Shown one piece after another: positions 24,168-32,898 of a stretch of DNA of 64,000 bases. The position numbers and the translations under genes are program-made. Origin of the DNA: JBHYDC01 sp051861205 (GTDB lineage: Bacteria; Pseudomonadota; Alphaproteobacteria; Rhizobiales; Pleomorphomonadaceae); NCBI GenBank assembly GCA_051861205.1, contig JBHYDC010000009.1:105182-169181 (forward strand), given 5' to 3'. Numbering within the stretch: the stretch's first letter is position 1; each line of letters opens with the position of its first letter. Under the pieces are notes generated by a model. The model was not told the DNA's origin. It did no database searches and worked only from the letters and a program-made list of their open reading frames with translations.

Positions 24168-24788
24168 TTAGAGTGTGTTGCAGACGGTGCCATCCGCTGG
24201 GGCGGCGGCGAATTCAACGCCGATCCCATCGTCGGAGTGATGCACGACCCGGGCGCGCATGCGGCCAAGGGTGATTTCGCTTCCGATCGCGGGCTTTGGA
24301 TCAAGCGTAGTCGAGGCGCCCGTCAGCGAGACGTCGATGATCTTGCACTGCGTTTCATGGCCGCCCGGCAGCACCACCGTGGAAAACGGCTCACGGGAGA
24401 GGATGCGTCCGTCATTGGGATCGTCGGCAAGGCCGAGGCTATGACGGTTGCTGAGCCAGGTCAGCACGGCGGCGAGCTTTTCGCGTTTGCGCGCGGTGGC
24501 GTTCACCGTCATAGCGAACCCGCCGTTGATCGTCCGCACCACTTTTCCGTCGATCCGCCCGACTTGGTCGATATAGGCGACAACATGTTGGCCGACGGTG
24601 GCCGGCACCGGCGTTATGATAACGGCACCGCCGGGCGACATTTCGGTGACTTGGCAGGGGTGTTCGGTGCGGTCGGGAAGCATGAAGCGGCCGAGCGCAT
24701 GGATGTTCTCGCCCTAAAAGCGGCGGCGCTCATAGGAGATCAGCTCGTGCGAAGGCGCATTCGCCTCATCTTCGATGGCCATCGTCAT
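24168..24788 (-). pseudogene. PilZ domain protein, interrupted by an in-frame TAG codon
   Basis: The homologous reading frame starts at ATG 24788 (MTMAIEDEANAPSHELISYE), continues with RRRF and then meets TAG at 24714-24716. The same frame goes on as GENIHALGRFMLPDRTEHPC, exactly where PilZ proteins read straight through. The uninterrupted remainder (from ATG 24683, 171 aa) has a first PilZ domain with VTEMSPGGAVI and a second with QCKIIDVSLTGAS. The stop falls just after the RRR motif that binds c-di-GMP. The product is therefore either a truncated protein without those arginines, a pseudogene or a sequencing error. The PAS_5 gene lies upstream on the same strand. Confidence 0.8.
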
Positions 24789-24913
24789 GTCCACACGAAC
24801 ATCTTGCGGTCCGCCGGTTGCGGCAGCGGCCAGTCCAACGCTTAATCGGCTGAATACTAAGAAGTCGTGTACATCCGCGCCGGAGAAAATCATCGGCGAA
24901 CCGGCGCTTGCCG

Positions 24914-25558
24914 TCAGGCGCTGCGACCGCCATCGAGCACGCGGAGATGACCGACCTGCTTACCCTGCGGCTGTGGCGTCTTGGCGGTTTGGGCAGATGA
25001 ACCGTCCGGCATAAGGGCGTCCGGCTCTGCGGCCTCATCGCCCCGGCGGAAGAAGCTCGGCCGCTCGTCCGGCCAGATCAAACGCAGGCTGGTGATCGGC
25101 TGGCGAATGACGGGATGAAGACCGATCCAGTAGGGCTGATCGAGTGGCACGAAGCAGCCGAGAATGCGCGTGTGATTGGGCCCCTCATGCTTAAGGGGCA
25201 GCATCATGATTTCCACCGGCATCGCCTGGCCGCGCTCGTTCTGGGCGTCCAGACCCACTACGGCCGCCGCGCCATCCTCGACGATGGCCGCCAGCAGCGA
25301 CGCGATCGCTTCCCGGTCCTTGCCGACCCACAGATCCAGGAGATTGCGCCCCTTCAACTCCCGGCAATAAGCGGCGCAAAGCCGTGTCCCAGCCAGACGG
25401 AAGGTGTAAGTGCCGCGATCGTTCGCTTCCAGAATAAACGTATCGCCCAGAATATGACGGATGTCGCCGGGTTCGATTTCGTAGCGCGCCGGAGCGGTGC
25501 GTTCGCCCCGCAGGCGGCTCCAGTAATCGTAAAGGCTGCGCGTGACCGTGTGCTTCAT
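24914..25558 (-). CDS. PAS domain protein (PAS_5 family)
   Basis: The 214-residue cytosolic protein has one PAS fold over about residues 10-150. Motifs are YDYWSRLRGERTAPARYEIE, ILGDTFILEAN, YTFRLAGTRLCAAYCREL and GRNLLDLWV. PAS_5 proteins are usually encoded next to PilZ genes in Rhizobiales, as here. The C-terminal third is low-complexity and ends with GHLRVLDGGRSA. No output domain is present, so it may act through a partner protein. The ligand is unknown. Confidence 0.88.
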   Translation of the reverse strand: MKHTVTRSLYDYWSRLRGERTAPARYEIEPGDIRHILGDTFILEANDRGTYTFRLAGTRLCAAYCRELKGRNLLDLWVGKDREAIASLLAAIVEDGAAAVVGLDAQNERGQAMPVEIMMLPLKHEGPNHTRILGCFVPLDQPYWIGLHPVIRQPITSLRLIWPDERPSFFRRGDEAAEPDALMPDGSSAQTAKTPQPQGKQVGHLRVLDGGRSA

Positions 25559-25985
25559 GATTCCAACCCAGACTTTTAAGGCGCGCGACGGAGATATCGG
25601 TGAACCCGTGTCAGTGGATCAAATCGACACAGGAAGCCCCGCCAAACCCATTCTTACCCTCCCAGGAGCAGGCGACGTGCCAAGGGCTAGAGGTCGTCCA
25701 CACATTCTTAGGATCTGATCACAGGGCTGTGATTGTTAACTAGTTTTCAGCGGCATCTGACGCTTGCACCGTGAAAAACTCAGATGCGGTCATCAATCCT
25801 CTTTTATTTTGGCTGGATTTACCTCTGTTGAGACCGGAACCGTTGGGCAGGGCTGTGCGATAGTCCCACTTTGGTAAATCCGATCGTTCGCTTTTGACAC
25901 GCTCCGATAAATCGGGATTGCTTGCGGGCCGGCGTGGTAGGACGAAGGCGGCGGGATGGACCATCGCTAGGAGCGCCGACGGAAG
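25559..25985. other. Intergenic region between divergent PAS_5 and rhomboid genes
   Basis: The 427 bp hold no supported gene. The stretch near 25700-25860 is richer in A and T than its flanks, as expected for divergent promoters, but no clear -35/-10 pair stands out. A long open frame on the minus strand here only continues as antisense of the rhomboid gene. Confidence 0.6.
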
Positions 25986-26771
25986 ATGAACCTCATTCGA
26001 AGTCGGGAAGGCCGTGAACCGGTGTTCAATTTGCCGCCGGTGGTCAGTTGGATGATCGCGGCCTTTGCGCTCGTTCATATCGTGCGCGTTTTCCTGCTCA
26101 CGCCGATGCAGGACGCGGGCGTGATCCTGACGTTCAGCTTTATTCCGCTGCGCTATCACGCCGACCTCGCCGGCCTCGATTTTCCCGGCGGCCAAGGTGC
26201 CGAATTTTGGACGCCGGTCACCTATGCGTTTCTGCACGGCGATTTCATGCACCTCGCGGTGAACAGCATTTGGCTGACCGCCTTCGGCAGCGCCTTGGCA
26301 TGGCGGTTCGGCGCGATGCGGTTTCTGGCCTTTTCCGGCCTCGCGGCCGTCGCGGGGGCGGCGGCTCACTATCTCGCGCATAGCGAGGATCTCGTGCCCG
26401 TCGTCGGTGCGTCCGGCGCCATTAGCGGGCATATGGCAGCGGTGTCCCGCTTCATGTTTCAGCGCGGCGGACCGCTGCGCTCGATGCGGCGGAACCCCGA
26501 GATGTTCCAGGCGCCTGCTTTGCCGTTGATCGGCGTTCTCACCGATCGGCGGGTTCTGGCCTTCCTTGGTATCTGGCTTGGGCTCAACCTCGTGTTCGGC
26601 CTTGGCGGCGTAACGGTAAGCGGAGAACAGGCGGCGATCGCCTGGGAGGCCCACGTCGGTGGCTTCCTGTTCGGGTTGATTGCCTTTTCCTGGTTCGATC
26701 CCGTTCGGCCTTCCCAGCCGACCGATCTGGAAACCACCGATCCGACGGATGCCCCAACGCCACTCGACTGA
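25986..26771 (+). CDS. Rhomboid family intramembrane serine protease
   Basis: The 261-residue membrane protein has about six transmembrane segments. The catalytic Ser is in VVGASGAISGHMAAV (GASG) and the catalytic His in AWEAHVGGFLFGLIAF. FLHGDFMHLAVNSIWL is the conserved HxxxN-type loop. Rhomboids cleave transmembrane helices of other proteins; substrates cannot be predicted. The C-terminal tail after the last helix is acidic and rich in Thr and Pro. The start is MNLIRSREGREP at 25986. Confidence 0.93.
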   Translation: MNLIRSREGREPVFNLPPVVSWMIAAFALVHIVRVFLLTPMQDAGVILTFSFIPLRYHADLAGLDFPGGQGAEFWTPVTYAFLHGDFMHLAVNSIWLTAFGSALAWRFGAMRFLAFSGLAAVAGAAAHYLAHSEDLVPVVGASGAISGHMAAVSRFMFQRGGPLRSMRRNPEMFQAPALPLIGVLTDRRVLAFLGIWLGLNLVFGLGGVTVSGEQAAIAWEAHVGGFLFGLIAFSWFDPVRPSQPTDLETTDPTDAPTPLD

Positions 26772-26886
26772 AATGAGGATTGCCGTTTAAACGATTTAGA
26801 TTAATCATTGTCTCGTGTGTATGGGAATCAATCGCAATCCTTGGAGCGTCGCAGCGGCGTTCCGGTTCCAAGCAGGAGACTGGGAG

Positions 26887-27321
26887 ATGGGCACCGTCAG
26901 ATCGATACTTGGCCTCAAGGGACGTGACGTGACCACGGGCGATCCGACCCAGACGGTCGGGCAGGTTTGCAGCAAACTTGCTGAGATGCGGGTCGGCGCT
27001 ATCGTGATGACCGACGAGAGCCGCCATGTGATTGGAATCATTTCCGAGCGCGACATCGTGCGGGTTATCGCCGCGCATGGGCCGGAAGTGCTGAAGGAGC
27101 AGGCAGGCCGCTTCATGACGCGCGCCGTCGTCACCTGCACCCATGACGATACCATCGACGAATTGATGGACACGATGACGCGCGGGCGGTTTCGTCACGT
27201 ACCGGTGCTGGAAGGCGGGCGCCTTGCCGGCATCGTCTCCATTGGCGACGTGGTCAAACACCGGATGGCGGAGATCGAACGGGAAGCGCAGGAGATCCGC
27301 AACTACATTGCAACGGCCTGA
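26887..27321 (+). CDS. CBS domain pair protein
   Basis: The protein of about 144 aa consists only of two tandem CBS motifs. The first ends with VIGIISERDIVRVIAAHG; the second has FRHVPVLEGGRLAGIVSIGD. A C-terminal helix (VVKHRMAEIEREAQEIRN) could mediate dimerisation. Such stand-alone Bateman modules bind adenine nucleotides and regulate partner proteins. The ATG at 26887 (MGTVRSILGLKG) has CAGGAG upstream and is chosen over a start 72 bases earlier. Confidence 0.92.
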   Translation: MGTVRSILGLKGRDVTTGDPTQTVGQVCSKLAEMRVGAIVMTDESRHVIGIISERDIVRVIAAHGPEVLKEQAGRFMTRAVVTCTHDDTIDELMDTMTRGRFRHVPVLEGGRLAGIVSIGDVVKHRMAEIEREAQEIRNYIATA

Positions 27322-27345
27322 CGAAAGTCCGTCCGGCGGCAGGGT

Positions 27346-28353
27346 TCAGGCTAGCGCCATCGCCAGTTCGCGCAGCTCGGAGATATGACGCCGGGTAGCT
27401 TCATATCCCGCGTCGATGGATTCAGCGGCCCGGTAAAAATCGAACTGGCCGACCTTGGCCAGCTTCGGCCCGATCATCAGGTCGGGCGGGTCGCCGGCAA
27501 GGCGCGCACGGGTGATGCGGTCTTGAATGATATTGTAGGCTTCCATCATAACGCCGGGAAGGGTCGGCAGGCCATCGGTCTTGCCGGTGCCGAAGGGGCG
27601 GAACCAGGATCCGCGAACCGGCGCATCGGCCGCCGCAACGCCCGCCTCGTCAGGGTCGATCGGCAGCGGGATCTGGTGGTGGATCACGGCCCCTTTGCCG
27701 AAGCTGTCGGCGCTGAGGTTCACCGCCACGACCATTCGAGCCCCGAAGGCGCGGGTCACGGAAACCGGCACGGGGTTTACGAGCGCCCCGTCCACCAGCC
27801 AGCGCCCGCCGACACGGATTGGTGTGAAGATGCCGGGCAGGGCATAGGACGCCCGGATCGATTCCACCATGCGCCCGCTCGACAGCCAGATCTCGTGACC
27901 CGTTCCAAGCTCCGTGGCAACGGCCGTGAAATCCCTGCCGAGGTTTTCGATCCGCATGTCGCCGAGGTGCTCGCTGAGCATGGTCCCGAGCCGATTGCCC
28001 CCGATGAGACCCCGGCCGGACAGTGAGAAATCCATCAGTTGCAGCATCCGGCGCTTGGTGATCGAGCGCGCGAAAAGCTCCAGATCGCCGAGCCGGCCCG
28101 CCAGCCAGCAACCGCCGACGACGGCGCCGATGGATGTGCCCGCCACCACGTCAACCGCGATATCGGCTTCTTCCAAAGCCCGGATCACGCCGATATGCGC
28201 CCAGCCGCGCGCCGATCCGCCGCCCAGCGCAAGCCCGATCCGGGGTTGAAAGGGTGCTGGCGCGGCCATGCTCGGGGCGTCCGGAATGATCGTCTGGTCA
28301 GTTGACCCGGGTATAGGGCTATGCCGCAGAAAGCGCGTGACGGCCTCGAACAT
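27346..28353 (-). CDS. Patatin-like phospholipase / RssA-like protein
   Basis: The 335-residue patatin-fold protein has the glycine-rich oxyanion loop GLALGGGSARGWAHIGVI, the nucleophile Ser in VAGTSIGAVVGGCW and the catalytic Asp in WLVDGALVNPVPVS. It belongs to the RssA-like group of bacterial esterases. No signal peptide is obvious, so it is likely cytosolic or membrane-associated. The substrate is a lipid or other ester, not identified. The first 30 residues may be dispensable; MAAPAPFQPRIGL is an alternative start. Confidence 0.92.
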   Translation of the reverse strand: MFEAVTRFLRHSPIPGSTDQTIIPDAPSMAAPAPFQPRIGLALGGGSARGWAHIGVIRALEEADIAVDVVAGTSIGAVVGGCWLAGRLGDLELFARSITKRRMLQLMDFSLSGRGLIGGNRLGTMLSEHLGDMRIENLGRDFTAVATELGTGHEIWLSSGRMVESIRASYALPGIFTPIRVGGRWLVDGALVNPVPVSVTRAFGARMVVAVNLSADSFGKGAVIHHQIPLPIDPDEAGVAAADAPVRGSWFRPFGTGKTDGLPTLPGVMMEAYNIIQDRITRARLAGDPPDLMIGPKLAKVGQFDFYRAAESIDAGYEATRRHISELRELAMALA

Positions 28354-28481
28354 GGCGGGCCCGATCCTTTCTTCAACGCGGCCCTAATTATCCGTCAAAT
28401 GGGTATGGAATCGGTAAACGCCACCGTAACCACGGCGCGGACACCGGGGTAGCTCTCCATTCGGTGGTGGTCTCGATACCT

Positions 28482-30047
28482 TCAGAGCGCTGATCGACGC
28501 GGCATTTCCACGCGAAAAACGGCGCCTTCATTGGGCTTGCCGCTGGCGGAAATGGTCCAGCCGTGGCGTTCGCACACGCGGGCGCAGATCGCCAGACCAA
28601 CGCCCGTGCCCCGATAGCTGCGATCGTTATGGAGGCGGCGGAACGGCTCGAAGATGATCTTGGCCTGGGCGGCCTCGAAGCCGATCCCGTTGTCGGCCAT
28701 CTCGAACACGGTATGGCCGTTCGTTTCGGATGAGAATAGCCGCAGTTCCAGCCGCAAGGCTCGATCCGGGTGGCGGTATTTCAAGGCGTTTGTGGAAAGG
28801 TTCTCGATCAGTTGGCGCAGCTGGGTCACATCGGCGAGTGCCGTGCTGTCGTCCATCCCGTCCACGATCGTCACGGTTTCGTCGGGGCGGGCGGCGAGGA
28901 GGTCGGCCAGGGTCTCGCGCACGAAATCGCCGAAGGAAAGGTGCGTGCGCTCCGAACCCCGGTTCGTCAGCCGCGACCACGCGAGCAGATCGCGGATCAG
29001 CGCGGCGGCGCGGCGGGAGGAGTCCTTAATGACGTTTACAGCGTAGTTCACCTCCGCCTTGTCGTTCGCGGCAAGGCCCTCCATGAGAACGTCCGTAAAG
29101 GTGCCGATCTTGCGAAGCGGCTCCTGGAGGTCGTGGGAGGCGATATAGGCAAACTGGTTGAGATCGTCATTCGCCTTTTGAAGCTCGTTTTCCTTCTCGA
29201 CGAGCGCGGTAACCTCCGTTGCCACCAGCAGGATACGGGCGGCGTTGGGGGCGCCGTCGTCGAAGGGAATGCGATCGATCCGCATCCAGCGCGGACAGCC
29301 GTTCGGCCCGCTCCAGCTTTCCACCCGCTCCAGAACGGGGATGCCCGCTAGGAGCGTTTTCTGGTCGAGCGCCATGCTTTCTGCCGGTTGGGTGAAGGCG
29401 CGCGCGGCGATGTTGGCGTGATGGATTGTGCCGTCGGCGCCTTTGAAAACGATCGCGGAGGGGACGCTGTCGAGGATCATCGCCAGTTCGTCACGGTTTC
29501 GCCTCAACGGCTGATGCTGCTCGCTCCGTTCGATCACGGAAGCGATCTGCTTTGCAATTAGGCCGACGATCTTCCGGTCGTCCTCGTCGAAGGGGTAGGG
29601 GCGGGGCGTGCGGGCGGCAAAAACGACCGATCCGAAAGGCGCGGCCAGGGTGTCGACGCGTTCCGCGATAAAGCAGGCTGCGCCGGTATCGGCAGGATCG
29701 GCGCCACCGGACACATCCGTATCCGCGCCCGCGTCGCGCCACAGCGGCCCCGCGCTGCGGAAGGCGAGATCCGCGAGGGCGGCGCCGGCTGTCTCGGATA
29801 GGCCATCGGCCGTATCGCGCTGGATGCGATAAGCAGTCGCGAACGCTCCATCGCGGATCCGGTAAAACGCGGCCGTGTCGAGTTCCAGAACCTCAAGCCC
29901 GATCGACAGGGCTTCCGATACCCCCTTCGACACGCTCACCGGATGCGTGTGGGCCGCGAGGATCAGACGTTCCAGGGCGCTTTGATATCGGCCGGCGCGC
30001 CGTTGCAAGGCGCCTGGAACGGGATGGACAGGCCGGGGTTCAGACAT
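28482..30047 (-). CDS. Sensor histidine kinase with GAF and PAS-like domains
   Basis: The 521-residue protein has no transmembrane segment. Domain order: GAF-like (about 45-195, with PYPFDEDDRKIVGLIAKQIA), PAS-like (about 205-295), HisKA with phosphoacceptor His near residue 305 (FAYIASHDLQEPLRKIG) and a C-terminal HATPase_c. That ATPase shows N-box NLSTNALKYRHPDR, G1 DNGIGFEAAQ and G2 YRGTGVGLAICARV. SHDLQEPLRKI places the catalytic core with phytochrome-like and cyanobacterial-type kinases. No GAF cysteine for bilin is evident. No response-regulator gene is adjacent, so it is an orphan kinase. Confidence 0.93.
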   Translation of the reverse strand: MSEPRPVHPVPGALQRRAGRYQSALERLILAAHTHPVSVSKGVSEALSIGLEVLELDTAAFYRIRDGAFATAYRIQRDTADGLSETAGAALADLAFRSAGPLWRDAGADTDVSGGADPADTGAACFIAERVDTLAAPFGSVVFAARTPRPYPFDEDDRKIVGLIAKQIASVIERSEQHQPLRRNRDELAMILDSVPSAIVFKGADGTIHHANIAARAFTQPAESMALDQKTLLAGIPVLERVESWSGPNGCPRWMRIDRIPFDDGAPNAARILLVATEVTALVEKENELQKANDDLNQFAYIASHDLQEPLRKIGTFTDVLMEGLAANDKAEVNYAVNVIKDSSRRAAALIRDLLAWSRLTNRGSERTHLSFGDFVRETLADLLAARPDETVTIVDGMDDSTALADVTQLRQLIENLSTNALKYRHPDRALRLELRLFSSETNGHTVFEMADNGIGFEAAQAKIIFEPFRRLHNDRSYRGTGVGLAICARVCERHGWTISASGKPNEGAVFRVEMPRRSAL

Positions 30048-30346
30048 GGACGCTTGCCCATCGTGATCGAAAGGATTCGGCCGGCGACGATATCAGAGGC
30101 TTCCCGCGCCGGCACCCTTCCGTTTCCGGCCAAAGAGCAAGCAGGAAAAACGGTATATGAATTAAAAATTTATTCTAATTATTCGCCAGCGTTTGGGTTC
30201 AAGTGGTTGATACTCTGTTAAAATTCAGTACTCCGTAAAAATCATTCCACTGCGTCTTCGGCGCTGCACAATCGAATTTCGTTGCCCGCGTTGAAATACC
30301 GACTAAATTGATCGAGTGACTACCAACTTTAAGGCGGAGGCCAGCC

Positions 30347-30436
30347 ATGAACATGAGCATGACCAGGAGCCTGAACGTGCTGGTTGTCTGTGCGGCCTTT
30401 GCGTTTATCGGCGCAATCGTAGTCGGCGTTCTCTGA
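30347..30436 (+). CDS. Putative 29-residue membrane micro-protein
   Basis: ATG at 30347 with GGAGG six bases upstream opens a 29-codon frame. The product starts MNMSMTRSLNVLVVCAAF and ends FIGAIVVGVL: a short basic N-terminus followed by one strong hydrophobic segment. The strong ribosome-binding site and membrane-helix composition support translation. It lies in an AT-rich region and is followed immediately by a hairpin, and 140 bp later by a strong terminator. Function unknown; it could be a single-span regulatory peptide. Confidence 0.6.
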   Translation: MNMSMTRSLNVLVVCAAFAFIGAIVVGVL

Positions 30437-30609
30437 GGGCCAGAGTGGCCCGTTGGGGCTTGGAACGGCGACAGCCGCGAGGTTTCAACCTCGCGTTCAG
30501 CACGGCAAAGTCTGTCGCGCGGCCGGAAAAACCGGCTTTCGCGTTCACGACCTCAAGAGGCTCAAGGCCCGGAAACAAGCGAGGTTTCTTAATAGAAACC
30601 TCGCATTTT
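30437..30609 (+). ncRNA. Candidate structured RNA or 3' leader downstream of the micro-ORF
   Basis: Directly after the micro-ORF stop are four hairpins. They are GGGCC/GGCCC (30437-30451), CGCGAGGTT/AACCTCGCG (30476-30495), GCCGG/CCGGC (30522-30536) and the terminator GCGAGGTTTC/GAAACCTCGC (30579-30604). The 10-base left arm GCGAGGTTTC occurs identically at 30477-30486 and 30579-30588, so the terminator's right arm could pair with either copy. This suggests an sRNA processed from the 3' end or a mutually exclusive switch. It matches no RNA family I recognise. Confidence 0.4.
30579..30609 (+). terminator. Strong intrinsic terminator
   Basis: GCGAGGTTTC (30579-30588), loop TTAATA and GAAACCTCGC (30595-30604) form a perfect 10-bp stem followed by ATTTTT. 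It ends the transcript carrying the micro-ORF and stands 10 bases from the stop codon of the convergent hypothetical gene. Confidence 0.88.
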
Positions 30610-30618
30610 TGTAACCGA

Positions 30619-30885
30619 TCAAGCGGCAAGCACGATCCGCTCGACCTCGGCGCGCCGCTCGTCGAAGCGACCGAAGACGAGGGCTTGCAGAGCCCGCGCG
30701 TCTTTTAGAATAATGGTCGCTTGACCATCGAAAAGGCAGTCGACCGTGGTGATCGAAGCCGTGTCGGTTTCGATGTGGTCCAGTTCGACCGAAATGTCGC
30801 TCGCTTTCAGGTTTTCCCAAGCTGGAGTTTCCTGAAAGGCAAAGCGGCTGACCGCTTCGGCGATAAGTGTCTTTGTCGGGTTCAT
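30619..30885 (-). CDS. Small hypothetical protein
   Basis: The 88-residue protein starts MNPTKTLIAEAVSRFAFQET at ATG 30885; a TTG 15 bases upstream is in frame. It is soluble-looking and slightly acidic, with a central DTASITTVDCLFDGQATI strand-rich segment and the C-terminal FGRFDERRAEVERIVLAA helix. I do not recognise a family. Codon use agrees with the genome and it ends close to the strong convergent terminator, so it is probably a real gene. Confidence 0.6.
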   Translation of the reverse strand: MNPTKTLIAEAVSRFAFQETPAWENLKASDISVELDHIETDTASITTVDCLFDGQATIILKDARALQALVFGRFDERRAEVERIVLAA

Positions 30886-31236
30886 AGGTCCGTTTTCCAA
30901 ATCCCGCGTTCCGATGGGTTCACTCTAGCGCGGCAGGGGTTGTTATCCGCCTAATGGGGCCGAAACTATGGCTTTTTCACTCCAAGTTCCAAATTCGACA
31001 ATCTGAGGCTTCGGATTAACGGTGTGTGAACCTTGGCGCCCACAGTTGGCACTGTTGCTCCAATCCCCATGTTAATTTACCCATAAATTGTAATAGGTTG
31101 CTGGATTTTTCATACGGTTCTTGGGCGCAAGCCGCATTTGTGTGGCTTGCGAAAACCACAATATGCCACTGCTTTTCTTAACTATCCGCCTTGGCAATCT
31201 GTTGAGTATGTCTTGAAATGATCGGCCGGCGGGTGG
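30886..31236. other. Intergenic region upstream of the small hypothetical gene
   Basis: The 351 bp are AT-richer than the surroundings and hold no supported gene. An 8-bp inverted repeat, CGCAAGCC (31126-31133) and GGCTTGCG (31144-31151), lies about 85 bp beyond the 3' end of the EamA gene. It might act as its terminator on the minus strand, but no T tract follows in that direction. Confidence 0.5.
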
Positions 31237-32142
31237 TCATTCGCGCCGGACGGATTGCTTGCGCGCGATCAGCACCACAAGCATCACCGCTGCGGCAAAG
31301 GCGATCGTTTCGAGGCCCACCGGCTCCTGATTCACCGTTGCGGCGATGGCAAGGGTGACGAAGGTTTGCAAGAGTTGCACCTGCCCGACGCGGGCAACGC
31401 CGCCGATCGCCAAGCCGGCGTTCCAGAAGAAGAAGCCGATAAAAACCGAGAAAATCGAAACATAGAGCAGGGCACCAACGGCCGCGGCCGGAGCATCCGC
31501 CCAGCCCGGTTGCCATATGAGAAAAGAAACGGGAATGGTGAGCGGCGCCATCAGCACCAACGCCCAGGATATGGCCTCCCAGCCGGGCATCCATTTGGCA
31601 ACCCGCGCATATTGGGCATAGCCGGTGGATGCGGCGATTCCCGCGAGCAGCAGCCAAAGATCCCCCGCGCCAAACCCGGCTTCGCCCGTTCGCAGCGTAA
31701 AAGCGACCACGATGGCCGCCCCGATGAGGCTCCAGAACCAGAAGACCGGGGCGGGCCGTTCGCCATTGACAATGACGGCCGCAACCGAGGTCGCCAGCGG
31801 CAAGAGGCCGAGGACCACGCCGCCGTGGGAAGCTGGAACGGTTTGCATCGCGATGGCGGAAAAGACCGGAAAACCAAGAACGGTTGCAAGCGCGGCGATC
31901 GCCAACGAGCGCCAGCTTGCCCTCGGCGGGAAACGCCGGCGCAGGACGAGCAACAACAGACCGGCCAGAACCGACGCAATGGCCGCACGGCCAAAGCTCA
32001 CGAACCAGGGATCGAAGGTGCCGACGGCAATGCGCGTCATCGGCAGGGTTCCGCCGAACATGGCAACACCAATGAAACCGAGGCCGAAGCCGAGAGCGTC
32101 GCGCGACGCGGGAGAGCGGAGGGGCGCGGCGCTGGTCATCAA
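31237..32142 (-). CDS. EamA/DMT superfamily transporter
   Basis: The 301-residue protein has about ten transmembrane segments in two EamA repeats. The first repeat covers about residues 10-145 (FIGVAMFGGTLPMTRIAVG, VLGFPVFSAIAMQTV) and the second about 155-290 (GDLWLLLAGIAASTGYAQYA, GLAIGGVARVGQVQLLQTF). The C-terminus is basic (LIARKQSVRRE). DMT proteins export or import small metabolites such as amino acids; the substrate cannot be told. It is not clearly part of an operon. Confidence 0.9.
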   Translation of the reverse strand: MMTSAAPLRSPASRDALGFGLGFIGVAMFGGTLPMTRIAVGTFDPWFVSFGRAAIASVLAGLLLLVLRRRFPPRASWRSLAIAALATVLGFPVFSAIAMQTVPASHGGVVLGLLPLATSVAAVIVNGERPAPVFWFWSLIGAAIVVAFTLRTGEAGFGAGDLWLLLAGIAASTGYAQYARVAKWMPGWEAISWALVLMAPLTIPVSFLIWQPGWADAPAAAVGALLYVSIFSVFIGFFFWNAGLAIGGVARVGQVQLLQTFVTLAIAATVNQEPVGLETIAFAAAVMLVVLIARKQSVRRE

Positions 32143-32281
32143 GCCGATTCTTTTTCCGTTTGGTTGAAAAAGCTTCTAACGGCTTTGACTTGGCAGTGCA
32201 ATTTGTTGGATCCGCCGGTTCATTGGGTGCGGTAACGCGCAGTTAACCTTAATCAGGCGTTATGAAGAGGCTGGAGGAAGC

Positions 32282-32770
32282 ATGTCCGTTTCAGGCTATC
32301 AGCCAATGAAGGCACCGCAACTGAACGTTAGAAGCTATGGCCCGGCCGCAAAATGGTCGGCCGAGAACATTCGTTCGCGCGCAAGCAGTGCCGATGCATC
32401 GGAGTTCTTCCTCGGCCCCAAGCAGACCGGAACCGATTGGGCCGCTGCCTTTGCAACAGCATCAGGCAACAGTAGCGATGAAGCTTTCAAAGACTATGTG
32501 AAGCGCAATTCCGACAAATTCTCGGGCGGTACCCTGCAAGCTATGTTGGTGCAGTCGGATCTTGTGGAATGGTATACACAAAAAAAGAAAAAAGAGATCG
32601 AAGATCTTTCAGTCAGCATGAAAAAAACGCTTGACGAAACCAATTCCCAAACGGGCAGCCTTCTCGCCCTGCGTTCCCAAAACATCTTGGCTAATTTGAA
32701 CGCGCGATCGTCAACGAAAAGCACAACAAGTTCAACGGCGACCGGTTCCACCGTCAACATAACTGTCTAA
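32282..32770 (+). CDS. Hypothetical soluble protein, lower GC
   Basis: The 162-residue protein starts MSVSGYQPMKAPQLNVRSYG after GGAGGAAGC, a good ribosome-binding site. It has no signal peptide or membrane segment. A central helical region includes YTQKKKKEIEDLSVSMKKTL, which may form a short coiled coil, and the tail is Ser/Thr-rich (SSTKSTTSSTATGSTVNITV). GC content is below that of neighbouring genes. No domain is recognised. The disordered N-terminus and tail recall proteins of flagellar or secretion systems, but nothing nearby supports that. Confidence 0.65.
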   Translation: MSVSGYQPMKAPQLNVRSYGPAAKWSAENIRSRASSADASEFFLGPKQTGTDWAAAFATASGNSSDEAFKDYVKRNSDKFSGGTLQAMLVQSDLVEWYTQKKKKEIEDLSVSMKKTLDETNSQTGSLLALRSQNILANLNARSSTKSTTSSTATGSTVNITV

Positions 32771-32898
32771 GCTTTTATTCTCGCACATTTGTGATGTCCG
32801 CGTGTGAACCGAATTGGTGCATGCTGCGAAAAATTCCGGACCTCAGGCGAGCAACTCACTCTCGCGCCGGACCGGGAAATCGCGTAATGCTTGTACTT

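Noticed and set aside
30405..30629. 74-codon minus-strand frame across the hairpin region after the micro-ORF
   Set aside because: It reads through several perfect hairpins and is Arg/Leu-rich; the structure better explains the conserved-looking bases.
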